Position numbers and translations under genes: made by a program. From the NCBI GenBank assembly GCA_030849805.1, contig JASANZ010002035.1:1-37063 (forward strand): DNA of 37,063 bases, in the 5' to 3' direction. Within the stretch, counting starts at the first letter, position 1, and each line of letters begins with the position of its first letter. Below are positions 17,969-27,659 of this stretch, piece after piece. The stretch is from Sergeia podlipaevii. Taxonomy: Eukaryota > Euglenozoa > Kinetoplastea > Trypanosomatida > Trypanosomatidae. The notes beneath the pieces were generated by a model. The model saw only the letters and a list, made by a program, of their open reading frames with translations, was not told the DNA's origin and did not search any database.

Positions 17969-20335
17969 ATGTCCCGCCTACACTTCATGGGAGGCGCGTG
18001 GACTAACGCCGAGGATCAAGTCCTCGAGGCGGCCCTTGACAAATATGGACTCCGGGACTGGGAACGAGTAGCCTCCATGATCCCGCAGAAGAACGCCACG
18101 CAGTGCCGGGAACGCTGGGAAAGTTATCTTGACCATCGCCTTAACCTCAAAGAGGAATGGAGCCCCGAGGAGGAGGAAAAACTTGTGGAACTGCAGACAC
18201 TTTTTCCAAACAAGTGGCGCATGATCTCTGAGCAGCTGACGAGGACCACCAGTACACACTTCCGACGTCCGCCGTGGTTGTGTGAGCAGCGATATCAAGA
18301 AATGCGGGCGGCGCAGGAGTATGAGAACCGGCAAGCACAGAGCAGCGGTCAGCCGCAGCAGACACTTCAGGAATTCCTTGCGGAGAGACGACGCCGGAAC
18401 GCGGGACGGCAGGCGCATGAGGAGAAAGCAGCGAGGGCAGACACGATATCAGGCGGACGGTTTGAGAAGGAAATGCTTGACATGGCTGTGAGTCGACTGG
18501 CTAACCAGGATCAGAAGAAGGGCCTTCGCAAGGAGCGGCAGCGGCTGCAGGCAGAGGCAACGTTTTTGGCAAAACTTGAAAATACCCGAGAGAGCACCGA
18601 GTCTGGCACGCTCTCGGAACGTCAGAGGAAGCGCATGCTGAAGGCTCTGGAAGAGGACCGTCGAGGACAGACCGCGCTGCTAGATCAAATCGCTGAGGGG
18701 GAGGGGGACGACGATGGGGAAGGGGAGGAATACGATGAAAACGACGGTGAAGATGGCGTCCCGCGAGCTCGAAAGACAAAGAAATTTGAGTCGGTTGACA
18801 TGCTGGAGGATCAGGCGAAAGCGGGTATTGGCAAGAAGCAACGCGCACTCGTCGTGGATCTCTCGAAGCAGCAAGCAGCAGCAGCCCTGAGGCTAGAGGA
18901 GAGCGGTGCTGTGAAGGGGGTGAGCACGGTGACCGGCGTCAATCACGATCTTCTCCGCCAGCTCACTGCTATTAGCACTGGTGCACCAGGTGACAGTGGC
19001 GGTCGTCAACACGCCGCTAGCATTGAAGGCGGTGGGGCACGTACCGCCATCACAATGGGCAGCTCAACCATTAGTACGGCGGCGACCACGTGGGACGCGC
19101 TGGTAGGCCCAGAAGCCGCCCCAGACCTCGACAATTTCTTCGCTGCCCTCCCCGAGGTGATGCCCAAGGCCGGCGCAGAGGGGGAGGAGCAAGCGGGGAA
19201 AGGCACAGAGGTGGACTTGAACGCATTTTTTGATGTGCCTGCATCTACAGCAACTGGCCAGGAGAGAAAAGGAGAGGAAACGACCGCGAAAGTAATGGGG
19301 GAGACGTCAGCAAGTGGGGTGTCTCGCAAGCGGGAACGCTCATCTTCATCGCAAAGGCCAAAGTCACGAAGCGCCACGCCCAGTAGGGAGAAGAAGGCTA
19401 CAGCTGTCCCGTCGCAGCCTGCTGCTCTACTGAACCTCTCCTCAGCGGAACGGAAGGGGCTCCTCGAGAAGGCGCGCCAGACCGTCGCCATTGAAGCGGA
19501 GCGGCTGTGCATTCAGGCGGAGCGGCCTCTCCTGGCGGATGAGGACGGCGAGGAGGAATCACAGCCTACTGAATCCGAGCTGGCAGCAGCGCGGGCACGC
19601 GTGGAGACCGCGCTGCAGTCCTCCTCTTCCTCGTCAAGTGCTGGCGCTCAGGCGGACCAGAAGTCAGTGGATGATGCCGAGCAGGTGGCCGCTGCGGTCG
19701 ACTCACTCCAATACTGGACGCACGTCAGTGCGGGGGCGGCGATCAGGGAGCTTGAAGCTCGAGTGACGACCATGGTGGAAGAAATCAATCAAAAGATGCG
19801 TGCGATGCGTGCGAGGGTGGGGCAGATTGCTGCTCAGTGCTTTATGGCGCCACAGGACCACATCCTCGGTGCCTATGTTAGCCATGGGCATCTCATCACT
19901 CGCGGAGGGAAAGCCGGAAGGGAGGAAGCCGCGACAGGGGAGGGGAGCGATGAACGCATCGAGAATGGCAATGTGAAGAATGGTAGCAACGAAGACTGCG
20001 ACTCTGACAGCAGCAGAAATAGTGGTGTTGGTGGTGGTGATGCGATTGTCTTTTCGTCTTCTTTCCCTTCTTCTCTGCGCGCCTCCCCGTCAGTTTCTAG
20101 TGAAGCGCTGCTCCTGTGCTATCTGTGGGAGCACTGGACGGGAAAGCTAGACTTTCTGCAGCGTCATGCGCAGTTTCTTGAGCAGCTCAGGGCCGAGGAG
20201 CACACGGTGATGCGGCAGAGGCTGGATGAGGCGCGTGCTGAGTTAAAGGAGCTGCAGGCGAAGGAGAAGCAGCTGCAGGCGATGTACCGTCAGTCACAGC
20301 TAGAGAAGCAGTCGTGCGTGGGCTTGAAGGGGTGA
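17969..20335 (+). CDS. CDC5: Pre-mRNA splicing factor CDC5 (CDC5L/Cef1 family)
   Basis: This 788-residue protein is close in length to human CDC5L (802). It is a core subunit of the PRP19/NineTeen complex, acting in the nucleus in spliceosome activation; in trypanosomatids most splicing is trans-splicing. Two N-terminal Myb repeats are clear: repeat one with W11, W31 and W50 (GGAWTNAEDQVLEAAL, CRERWESYLD), repeat two from about 61 with W64 (KEEWSPEEEEKLVELQ) and W83. Repeat two has an insert before its third helix (about 91-103, TRTTSTHFRRPPW). After the repeats comes a highly charged helical Cef-type region (about 115-300). Ser/Gly/Ala-rich linkers and a C-terminal coiled coil (about 730-780) follow. 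The only unusual feature is the repeat-two insert, which may weaken or alter nucleic-acid contacts. Confidence 0.93.
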   Translation: MSRLHFMGGAWTNAEDQVLEAALDKYGLRDWERVASMIPQKNATQCRERWESYLDHRLNLKEEWSPEEEEKLVELQTLFPNKWRMISEQLTRTTSTHFRRPPWLCEQRYQEMRAAQEYENRQAQSSGQPQQTLQEFLAERRRRNAGRQAHEEKAARADTISGGRFEKEMLDMAVSRLANQDQKKGLRKERQRLQAEATFLAKLENTRESTESGTLSERQRKRMLKALEEDRRGQTALLDQIAEGEGDDDGEGEEYDENDGEDGVPRARKTKKFESVDMLEDQAKAGIGKKQRALVVDLSKQQAAAALRLEESGAVKGVSTVTGVNHDLLRQLTAISTGAPGDSGGRQHAASIEGGGARTAITMGSSTISTAATTWDALVGPEAAPDLDNFFAALPEVMPKAGAEGEEQAGKGTEVDLNAFFDVPASTATGQERKGEETTAKVMGETSASGVSRKRERSSSSQRPKSRSATPSREKKATAVPSQPAALLNLSSAERKGLLEKARQTVAIEAERLCIQAERPLLADEDGEEESQPTESELAAARARVETALQSSSSSSSAGAQADQKSVDDAEQVAAAVDSLQYWTHVSAGAAIRELEARVTTMVEEINQKMRAMRARVGQIAAQCFMAPQDHILGAYVSHGHLITRGGKAGREEAATGEGSDERIENGNVKNGSNEDCDSDSSRNSGVGGGDAIVFSSSFPSSLRASPSVSSEALLLCYLWEHWTGKLDFLQRHAQFLEQLRAEEHTVMRQRLDEARAELKELQAKEKQLQAMYRQSQLEKQSCVGLKG

Positions 20336-20892
20336 TGGTGCGTGATCAAAATTCACGAGCCGGGGGGAAGGATGGCAGGGGAATGAATAAGTACATCTGC
20401 ACACAGGTAAGTACGTAGGTCCGCATCATCACTATTGAGAGGTCTACCGCACTGCTGCTTCTACCGCTGTGTGTAGTTGTTTGCCACGATATACGCCTAA
20501 GACCGTCGCTATAAAGGGCTATCTATATTTTTGCTTTATACATGTTGAGAGAAAGAACGAAAGCATAGGTTAACTGCCCTCAAAAGGGAGGGAGGACCTA
20601 CTTCATGTGATACTATTGATTACGCTCTAGACGATGTATACATATTGTTATTTCCACTTCTCATTATTTTATTTCTTTCTGTATCTGTATGTGATATGGA
20701 CACTTCTTTTTTTATTATTCGTGTTTTTATTATTATCATTTACGTATGCATAATATATCTAAGCTGCACGAAGCCAGTTTAGAAACTGTAAAGGTGCTCA
20801 TCGTTTATCTATATATTTTTGAAGAAACAAGAGCTCATACAATAAAGGAAAAAAACTATTTTTATTTATATACATAAATATAAGGTAGCTAT
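20336..20892. other. Intergenic spacer before the methyltransferase gene
   Basis: This AT-rich spacer has several short T tracts near 20640-20740 and no long microsatellite. I see no gene in it. A weak splice signal is placed near 20763. Confidence 0.6.
20703..20763 (+). promoter_or_regulatory. Weak candidate spliced-leader acceptor for the methyltransferase gene
   Basis: A T-rich but A-interrupted tract precedes AG at 20762-20763. No ATG occurs from there to 20893. Other AGs downstream are possible, so the exact site is uncertain. Confidence 0.3.
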
Positions 20893-22185
20893 ATGCTTGC
20901 GTGGACTACAAAGGAGGTAGAGAACCCTTATGGGAGCGTCTCTACATTGCACTGGGCCGTCACTGAGGCCGAGGACGCCTATCCGTCCGCAGATGGTGCT
21001 GGTGCAAGCAGCAGTGGGAGTGCTAAAAGTTGTGGAGAGGTGAATGCGGAGACAAAAGTAGCACTGGAGAGCGCAGAGGATCAGCTTGGTGCCGTGCTGT
21101 GGAACAGCAACACCGCCTCTCTCTATTACCTGCACAACAGCGTCTTTGCGCATCACCCACGACTTCGCGGCTCCTCTTTCGTTCTCAAGGAAGCAGTCAC
21201 TGAGAAGGCACAGAAGCAAGAGAAGGGTGCGCCTCCTCCTTTGGAGGGCCTTCGCATCATTGAACTTGGCGCCGGGGTTGGATGCCTCGGCATCGCCCTC
21301 GCCATGGGCGGTGCCCGCGTTGCTGTGACGGATCTCAAAGAGCTTGTACCCCTCATGAATCACAACGTCTCTCTCAATGCATCCCGCGTGCGTCGTGTCG
21401 CCTCGCGCATGGCAGGCACCGCATTTGGGACTGAAGCAGCGTGTACAGCGTTGACGTGGAAGTGGGGCCCTAGTGCATCTCTGAACCCGAAGAAGCAACT
21501 CAAGAAACAGCAGCAGCAATGGAAAAAGTCATCTTCTGCCGATGGCAAAAACGATGAGGCCGGACTGCTTTCCAGTGCAACGCGAGCGGCCTTAGAAGCT
21601 CTTACGGCGCCTTCCGAGTCTTGGCTGGAGTGCAGTCGCACCGCCCTCAACGGCCGCGAAGTTGATTATATTGTTTTGTGCGATGCCCTCTACGGCAACC
21701 CTAAGGACTGGCCTTCTCTCTTATACACACTAGGTGAGATTTTAGAGGCGAACCCTGGCGGCTGCCAGATCATCAACTTCTGCGAGCAACGCGTCAACAA
21801 CGTGGAAGGCGCCTTTCTTACTTTATTGCAGGAGGAGAACGCAAAGCCCAAGTACACGCCAGCGGACGATGACAAGACCATTGCGAAGGTGGTGGAGCTG
21901 TATCAGAATAGCAGCAGCAGCACCGGTAGCAACAATGGGACTGAGGTGAACGCTCAAGTAGCGTCAGCGTTGTTAGATCATGTGTTGCGCAAGAAGCGGG
22001 GGGACTACGTATGGGAGATGCAAAACGAAGTCCTGTCAGGGGCGAGCAGTGATCTTGATATGGTGATCCGAGTCACAAAGCTGAGGTGGGTGAAGCGCGG
22101 TGGCGGCAAGGTTGACAGTAACGTCGAACAGGAAAGAGATGCGTCGGCGGATGTTCCTAGTAGAAAGAAACCTCGTCGTAGCTAG
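20893..22185 (+). CDS. SAM-dependent methyltransferase, METTL21-like (Methyltransf_16)
   Basis: This 430-residue class I methyltransferase has its SAM-binding motif I at 123-133 (IELGAGVGCLG), followed by the acidic ribose-binding position TDLKE near 146-150 and LMNHNVSLN. This spacing is typical of the METTL21/EEF1A-KMT group, which mostly methylate lysines in proteins such as chaperones and elongation factors. The DxxY-type active-site motif appears as VDYIVLCDALYGN at 257-269. Between them sits an insert (about 165-245) with a Lys/Gln-rich stretch, and a second Ser/Asn insert lies near 335-350, which makes the protein longer than the usual 220-300 residues. An in-frame TAA lies nine bases upstream of the ATG, which fixes the start. 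The basic end KKPRRS might be a nuclear signal. The substrate is unknown. Confidence 0.8.
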   Translation: MLAWTTKEVENPYGSVSTLHWAVTEAEDAYPSADGAGASSSGSAKSCGEVNAETKVALESAEDQLGAVLWNSNTASLYYLHNSVFAHHPRLRGSSFVLKEAVTEKAQKQEKGAPPPLEGLRIIELGAGVGCLGIALAMGGARVAVTDLKELVPLMNHNVSLNASRVRRVASRMAGTAFGTEAACTALTWKWGPSASLNPKKQLKKQQQQWKKSSSADGKNDEAGLLSSATRAALEALTAPSESWLECSRTALNGREVDYIVLCDALYGNPKDWPSLLYTLGEILEANPGGCQIINFCEQRVNNVEGAFLTLLQEENAKPKYTPADDDKTIAKVVELYQNSSSSTGSNNGTEVNAQVASALLDHVLRKKRGDYVWEMQNEVLSGASSDLDMVIRVTKLRWVKRGGGKVDSNVEQERDASADVPSRKKPRRS

Positions 22186-22691
22186 CGATATGTGTGTGCA
22201 TGGAACGCGCCATTTCACATTGCTCATTGCTCATTGAATGTGTATGGGAATGCGCGTGTGTGGGTGCGCGTGCTCTACTGTATCAGATATCCTTAATGAG
22301 AAAAAAAAAAAAGTAAGTGCAAGCGTCTAAGACTTAATTCAGAGTTATATATAGATAGAAAGACTCCCATGTACAGAGCTTCATGTGGTTGTTGCTGTAG
22401 CGGGTTGAGGGGAGGATCGGGCTCCATGCTTTTTGTTTTTATATTGGCTCCATATGTCACTGGATAACGGAGCACTCTGCGTGTAAACATACTTATGTGC
22501 GTTGATCTTCATTGTTATTTCACACTTTTTAAAATAAAACTTATCTGTTTCCCATTATTTTCTCTCTTTCTTTCTCTCTAGTATTGGCATATAGTTGTAT
22601 ATCGATACAGATACAGAGTAGCATACACCCACTTGCTGAAGAGGCATATATATATATATCACTTAACCGCCAATATATAGAATAGAATAAG
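22186..22691. other. Intergenic spacer before the B-box gene
   Basis: It holds an A-run near 22300-22311, a T/C tract at 22545-22580 and a short (AT)n near 22648-22660. No gene is visible. Confidence 0.6.
22546..22581 (+). promoter_or_regulatory. Candidate spliced-leader acceptor for the B-box gene
   Basis: A CT-rich tract of about 34 bases runs straight into TAG with AG at 22580-22581. The predicted leader of about 110 bases has no ATG before 22692. This is a strong candidate. Confidence 0.6.
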
Positions 22692-24158
22692 ATGAAAGGA
22701 ATGATCTCAGCACTGCCAGCAGCACCATGCGAGTTATTTCCCAGTGAGACAGCGGACTACTATTGTCGAAGCTGTCATGCCACGTGCAGCAAGCTCGCAA
22801 TCCTCGTGGGCACACACACCAACCATGAGTGCATACCACTTGCAGAGGCGATTGCTACTGTGCCTTCCTCTCTTCTGCGAGAAGCACACGAGGTGAGTCG
22901 AAACATGGACGAAACATTCTATAAACCTCGCAGAGCTCAGGAAGCCCAGCTGAATGCGACTGTTGACTATCTGCTAGAGGCCCGTGAAGCCAAGCAGCGG
23001 GCTCTGGCCCAGTTGCTGTGGGAGATGGAAAAGACAGAGGCGCAACTGGTAGCGGCGACGGAAGCGAAGGTGGTGGCGTGCTGTAACTGGCGCTATCAAC
23101 GACGGCAGTATGAGCAGAAGCTCGGAGAGCTGTGGCGGGGATCGCGGTCTATGTGGGAGGTACTTGAGCTTGACACGAAACCGCTCTCTTCAGATGAGGA
23201 GCTCGACTTTGTAAAGATGGAGACTAGGCAAGGAGGGAGCAGCACTACGGGAATTGCTCTGCCACCTCAGCACTCGCGTCGTACAGCGCGGAGAGAGCTC
23301 ATGACTCTCGCAGAGACAGTACAAGCGAGGCTTACTGCCCTGCGCGAGGATGACATGGCACGTGCTCAGGAATGGGAAGAAATGCTGTCGCGAGTTGGCG
23401 CCACCGCAATGCCAATAGAAGCTGGGACGAGTAGACCTGCTGCTGCTGCTGCAACTGTGGAGAACCATGAAGATGGCGAGCCTAACGTGCGCATAACGCC
23501 AGTTATGGTAAAAAGTCCAGCACAGGACTTTTGTCAGCAGCAGCAGACAGCGATACCGCACAGTATTGACGGTTCTTGCCTTAATGAGCCGTTTGCAGGC
23601 GTACCTTCACCACCACCACCACGACAGCGGCAACCACAGCAGTACCAACATGAAGAGAGGGAGGCGCCACGCACGCTCCCGCAGTCTGCGCATCATCAAC
23701 CCAAACGTGTACACCCTTCAGACATGGAAGTAGTAGTCATGAAACAGCTGTGTCCCCAGGCACCAGCGTACGCAGGTGTTATGTCTACCTTTAGCCACCA
23801 CGATGGCAACACAGCACAGCAGAAAGTGGGGGTGGACAGCAGCGAAAGCACGCCGTCTTCCTTTCTTTCTGCTACTTCTCTACGCACTTGCGAAGAAGCG
23901 CAATCTACACCACTTGTAGGCACTACCGCAGACTCAGCGCGCTGGAATGCACTCAGGCGCAAGGAAGAACAGCTGAAGGACGCCCTCGACGCCTTAACGG
24001 CACAATTGCTGGAGGACTCACGTGCATCTGCCGCGTCGCCGCCAAGACCCACCACTGAAGATGGACAGCAGAAAGAGAACGAGAGCGGAAGCGAGGGAAG
24101 TGGGGTAGCGGCGTACCAGCGTCAAGTCCTGGATGCTCTTATGCAAGCGCGTCATTGA
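22692..24158 (+). CDS. B-box-like zinc finger and coiled-coil protein
   Basis: This 488-residue protein opens with a B-box-type zinc-binding pattern: C13, C25, C28, C32, H42 and H45 (YCRSCHATCSKL, GTHTNHECIPL). The usual His at the second ligand position is Phe16 (CELF), and the CxxC-like pair is C32-x2-L35, so the finger is degenerate. Residues about 85-155 form a coiled coil, as in TRIM-type proteins; further helical stretches lie at about 200-235 and 415-445. The region between is Pro/Gln/Thr-rich and probably disordered. There is no RING or C-terminal recognition domain, so it is unlikely to be a ubiquitin ligase by itself. A scaffold role, for example in the cytoskeleton, is a guess. The next ATG (22701) is an alternative start with little effect. 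Confidence 0.7.
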   Translation: MKGMISALPAAPCELFPSETADYYCRSCHATCSKLAILVGTHTNHECIPLAEAIATVPSSLLREAHEVSRNMDETFYKPRRAQEAQLNATVDYLLEAREAKQRALAQLLWEMEKTEAQLVAATEAKVVACCNWRYQRRQYEQKLGELWRGSRSMWEVLELDTKPLSSDEELDFVKMETRQGGSSTTGIALPPQHSRRTARRELMTLAETVQARLTALREDDMARAQEWEEMLSRVGATAMPIEAGTSRPAAAAATVENHEDGEPNVRITPVMVKSPAQDFCQQQQTAIPHSIDGSCLNEPFAGVPSPPPPRQRQPQQYQHEEREAPRTLPQSAHHQPKRVHPSDMEVVVMKQLCPQAPAYAGVMSTFSHHDGNTAQQKVGVDSSESTPSSFLSATSLRTCEEAQSTPLVGTTADSARWNALRRKEEQLKDALDALTAQLLEDSRASAASPPRPTTEDGQQKENESGSEGSGVAAYQRQVLDALMQARH

Positions 24159-24756
24159 GTACGATTTGTTTCCCCCTTTTTTCCCCCCTTCTATCGCGCT
24201 CGATTAGCATTTTTTTTAATTGTTGTTGCTTTGGAATGGGCCACCACGTACAGCATACACATACATCTTGTAGATTTATGTCGCTGGATGCTCAGGGCTT
24301 TTATGTATTTATTTATTTATACGTAAGCCTTGTTCCTCTTGAGACCGCATGCATAGACAATGATAGATTTATACCTATATATATAAGGAAAAAGAAGTGA
24401 AAGAAAGAAAATACGAGCTTGTAACACGGAGAGATGCGTATTCTTGTGGACTCTCTGCAATGTGTAGCACATGCTATGACAAAGATTATGTCAACATCTC
24501 AGAACACTGCATTACTATGTTTATTCTCCCCTCTCCCTCTTCTCCATCTTGCTTTACTATTTGCAATATCAAGCACCTTAAGTACTCACGCACACACATT
24601 TTTCTTCTTTAAAAAAAAAAAAAAATCATATTTTTACTCCACTCTATATAGGAGAAAAGCAATTTTTTATTTCTTATTATTATTATTATTATATATATAT
24701 AATTTGACACTCTACATATATGTATAACTGCCATTCACACTTGTAAAACGAAGAGA

Positions 24757-24798
<42 letters not shown>

Positions 24799-24938
24799 CT
24801 ACAGGGAAGTGGGTACGCAAAATAGTATTCACGTTCTTTGCGTAGCCATTATCAACGGGAGAAAAGAAAGAGAGTCAACAAAAAGGGAAAACTGAAAAGG
24901 GAACGGCGCGGGTATTAGGGAAGAGAGAGGGCTTTTAG
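24159..24938. other. Intergenic spacer before the OXA1-like gene
   Basis: It contains a (TTTA)n stretch near 24308-24321, a T/C tract near 24520-24570, an A-run at about 24610-24625, (TTA)n then (AT)n at 24673-24702, and (GA)n at 24761-24794. No clear single splice acceptor could be chosen for the next gene; AGs at 24752-24753 and 24844-24845 are possible. No gene is visible. Confidence 0.6.
24761..24794 (+). repeat. (GA)n microsatellite
   Basis: Seventeen uninterrupted GA units are visible, upstream of the OXA1-like gene. Confidence 0.9.
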
Positions 24939-26303
24939 ATGTTTCGTCGCACCACCCCCAAGTGCATTGGCACCATCTCCACCTTCCTCGCCAACATCGT
25001 GCTCTACGCTGCATCCACGCACATCAATACGCCTTTCAGTACCCTTGTCTTTGGTGGGGCTGTCTACCGGACCCTCACTCTTCCCTTCAGCATATACGGC
25101 GATCAATGTCTCTCCCGCGTAGCCTGTGCCTTGCCCGAGCTGCAGGAGGCTCATGCGGAGTATCTCAGCGTCGCCAATCATCCAAAGGCAATTTCATGGG
25201 AAAAGAAAGTTGCGGCACAAAAGCTTAAGAACGACCGGGAACGAATTTTCCGAGGTTATCGAGCGAACAATATCAAGATGGTAGTGCCACATATAGTGAG
25301 CTTGGTTACCTCCTGGTATATGTTGTGCATCCCAGCACAGCAGATAGGCCACTTCTTCACCGTGACGCTGGAAATGAGCATCACTAGTCCTTTTGCCATT
25401 GCTATTCCCAGCCCTTCTCATCAAGTAGTCAGTGCCCTGAGCGTCGCGGAAGCCGGCAGTAGCGCCAGTACAGTCGCGACGATTGTGGACCCGACCCTTT
25501 CGCTCGCCGCCACGCTCACACTGTATAGCGTTCTACAGCACCTCAAGCGCCGCGAGGGCTTCAATGACATGCTTGATGGGTGGATACACACTGCGCGAAG
25601 ACATGTCCTCACAGGGTACGTTGCTTTTGCCCTCGCTGCTTTACTATCCAATCCTATTGCCGCTCTGCTCGGCACCACTACCTTTTTCCCGTCTTACTTA
25701 GGCCCTGTGTGGCTAGGCATGGCCTCTGTGACTGCGGCCAAGAACCTTCTGTTGAACGGCACCGCCCCAGGTCGTGCGTTGTGTCGCTTTCACGACTACC
25801 CACCTCAGCATGGCACCTACGGCACTGTCAGCACGGCTGAGGCACACGAGTATCGACTGGAGGTGACGAGCGTGGACGCCGAAGAGAAACGCGACATGTG
25901 GCATACACAAAAAAAGGCGTTAGACTATGAATGCGATGTGCGGATTCACAACATATTATCGCGCATCGGACTATTCAGCACAGTTGACGAGCTTGAGTAC
26001 GAAGTGGACAAGCTTGAGCGCAAGCGGGCAGTAGTACGCGCACGTCAAGACAAAACGCACGAAGGAGAGGGAGAAGAGGAAAGTGAGAGAAAGAACGACT
26101 TTGCCACCTCCGCGCATGCGCCAGGCACGCCAGCGGCACGAAGAGTTCGGCGGGAGGGAAAGAAACAGAAAATTGGGAGGGAGAGTGGAGCAGCAGTGGA
26201 CACGGAGGAGATGATGAAGGAAACGCTAGACCAAATGCAAGTAGAAGAAAATCAACGTCGTCGCGACCGTAGGGCGGCGCGTGAGCAACAGTTCAAAGAA
26301 TGA
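24939..26303 (+). CDS. OXA1/COX18/YidC-superfamily membrane insertase, probably mitochondrial
   Basis: This 454-residue protein should insert proteins into the mitochondrial inner membrane. The N-terminus MFRRTTPKC is basic. Residues 33-75 match the family entry region: a hydrophobic segment, VYRTLTLPFSIYGDQCLSR (the R-x3-LP arrangement of the first conserved helix) and ALPELQEAHAEYL. A charged amphipathic hairpin follows (about 85-110). Membrane segments are then visible at about 114-131 (MVVPHIVSLVTSWYMLCIP), 185-201, 222-247 and 250-271. The last 130 residues are soluble, strongly charged and helical, rich in Arg/Lys/Glu. In OXA1 such a tail docks mitochondrial ribosomes, whereas COX18 lacks it, so an OXA1-type role is favoured by inference. 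Overall identity to the family looks weak by eye, so a pseudo-family relationship is possible. Confidence 0.75.
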   Translation: MFRRTTPKCIGTISTFLANIVLYAASTHINTPFSTLVFGGAVYRTLTLPFSIYGDQCLSRVACALPELQEAHAEYLSVANHPKAISWEKKVAAQKLKNDRERIFRGYRANNIKMVVPHIVSLVTSWYMLCIPAQQIGHFFTVTLEMSITSPFAIAIPSPSHQVVSALSVAEAGSSASTVATIVDPTLSLAATLTLYSVLQHLKRREGFNDMLDGWIHTARRHVLTGYVAFALAALLSNPIAALLGTTTFFPSYLGPVWLGMASVTAAKNLLLNGTAPGRALCRFHDYPPQHGTYGTVSTAEAHEYRLEVTSVDAEEKRDMWHTQKKALDYECDVRIHNILSRIGLFSTVDELEYEVDKLERKRAVVRARQDKTHEGEGEEESERKNDFATSAHAPGTPAARRVRREGKKQKIGRESGAAVDTEEMMKETLDQMQVEENQRRRDRRAAREQQFKE

Positions 26304-27476
26304 ACCTCCTGCTTGCTCTGTTTTTTTAAAAAAAGTTGTTTTTGTTCTTTTGCCTTCATCCTGCTGGGAATACTTATTTCTCAAGGAAGATACCGAAAAG
26401 AGAAAAGTCTTGACTTGAGATGGTTGATTCATAGTTATTGTTGTTGCTGTTATTGAGGCCTGGACTTCAAATCCTTCCGTATCGAACCTGCAATCATGAG
26501 ATAGGAGAGAGAAAGAAAAAAAAAAAAAGAGGGGTAAATATGCACGTAAAGCATTGCGGTACATTACACAGTTCTATAGTGTTATCCTCGCAATTTACTC
26601 CTGTCCTCTCTATCTGTCTAATCCATCTTTTCACATAACATTTTTTTTTTTAAAGAAAGAAGAGAAAAGAAAAGAAAAAGTACTTCCTTTAAAATAAGGA
26701 GCAGTGCTTATATTGTTTTTGTACCAATTTGTGCCTTGAATCAATCTATAACTCATTTTGCTCGTGTTATGCAATCCAAATCTTTCATTTTTTTTTCTCT
26801 CCCTCTCTCTTTCTCTTCTCTTCTCTTCTCTTTCCTTGTATGTCTTGCATATGTAATGTATATATATAGTACTCTGCCAATAGATATATATATATATACA
26901 TATAGTGGAAGCACTATATTGTCACCCTTACTATTATTGTTTTTCCCTTTTCTCTCTGTTGCCTCTCAGAGCAGAAGACGAAGAGCAGAGCACATATTCA
27001 CCCACCCACAAACAAACTATTTTTAATTTTGCACCCTCTTTCTTCAAAGGTTAGTTTTTATTATTACTATTATTATCATTATCTATTTGTTTCTCTTCTT
27101 CTTTTTTTTCTCACTTTTTTTTTTCTCTTGCTTTTGCTTTTGTATATACACTTACCTCTGGCTTGAGCCAGCCCATTACTTACTATTTTTTTTTCTGGAC
27201 CATTTTAATTCATTGCTTGCCTTAGTTTGCATTTTAGGAGGAAAAAAAATTGACAACAGCTGGTTGTGTGTACGCCAGTGTGACATAAAATAATAAATAT
27301 AATAAAAAGGAGAGAGAGGAGGAATACAGAAAGAATTAGGGGAAAGGGCACTCGGCTCACAATATATATATATATATCAGCTACACTTTTGGGGGGGCTG
27401 TTGCTGTCTGCGTGCTGCTCTGGACTCTTTCTTCTTTTTGTTCTGCTCTATCGACAGTGTAGCGAGCGTTCATCCT

Positions 27477-27478
<2 letters not shown>

Positions 27479-27509
<31 letters not shown>
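27479..27509 (+). repeat. (TA)n microsatellite
   Basis: About 15 uninterrupted TA units are visible, roughly 150 bases upstream of the kinase start codon and just before its candidate splice tract. Confidence 0.9.
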
Positions 27510-27513
<4 letters not shown>

Positions 27514-27539
27514 CTGTTTGCAGCCTTCTTCTACTCATT

Positions 27540-27565
27540 GCAGTTTGTTTCTTTTTTTTCCTGAG
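27540..27565 (+). promoter_or_regulatory. Candidate spliced-leader acceptor for the DYRK gene
   Basis: A T/C tract ends in CTGAG with AG at 27564-27565. The T-rich leader that follows (about 94 bases) has no ATG before 27660. The AGs at 27568-27569 and 27572-27573 are alternatives. Confidence 0.45.
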
Positions 27566-27659
27566 GCAGTTAGTTAGAAACTTTTTCTGTGTTTTTCTGC
27601 TATTTTTTTTTTCTTTTCTCTCTTGTACCTATATACCACAATTGCTATTGTCATCTTGA

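Larger units (their letters stand above)
26304..27659. other. Intergenic spacer before the DYRK gene
   Basis: It holds a T7A7 palindrome at 26322-26335, an A-run near 26517-26529, a TCTCT-type pentamer array near 26815-26833, several AT blocks (about 26884-26898, 27362-27377) and a long TA array at 27479-27509. It is T-rich to the start codon. No gene is visible. Confidence 0.6.

Noticed and set aside
26461..26500. Minus-strand GGTTCGATA, similar to a tRNA B-box
   Set aside because: The flanking bases do not form a T-stem, there is no upstream A-box and no cloverleaf can be drawn.
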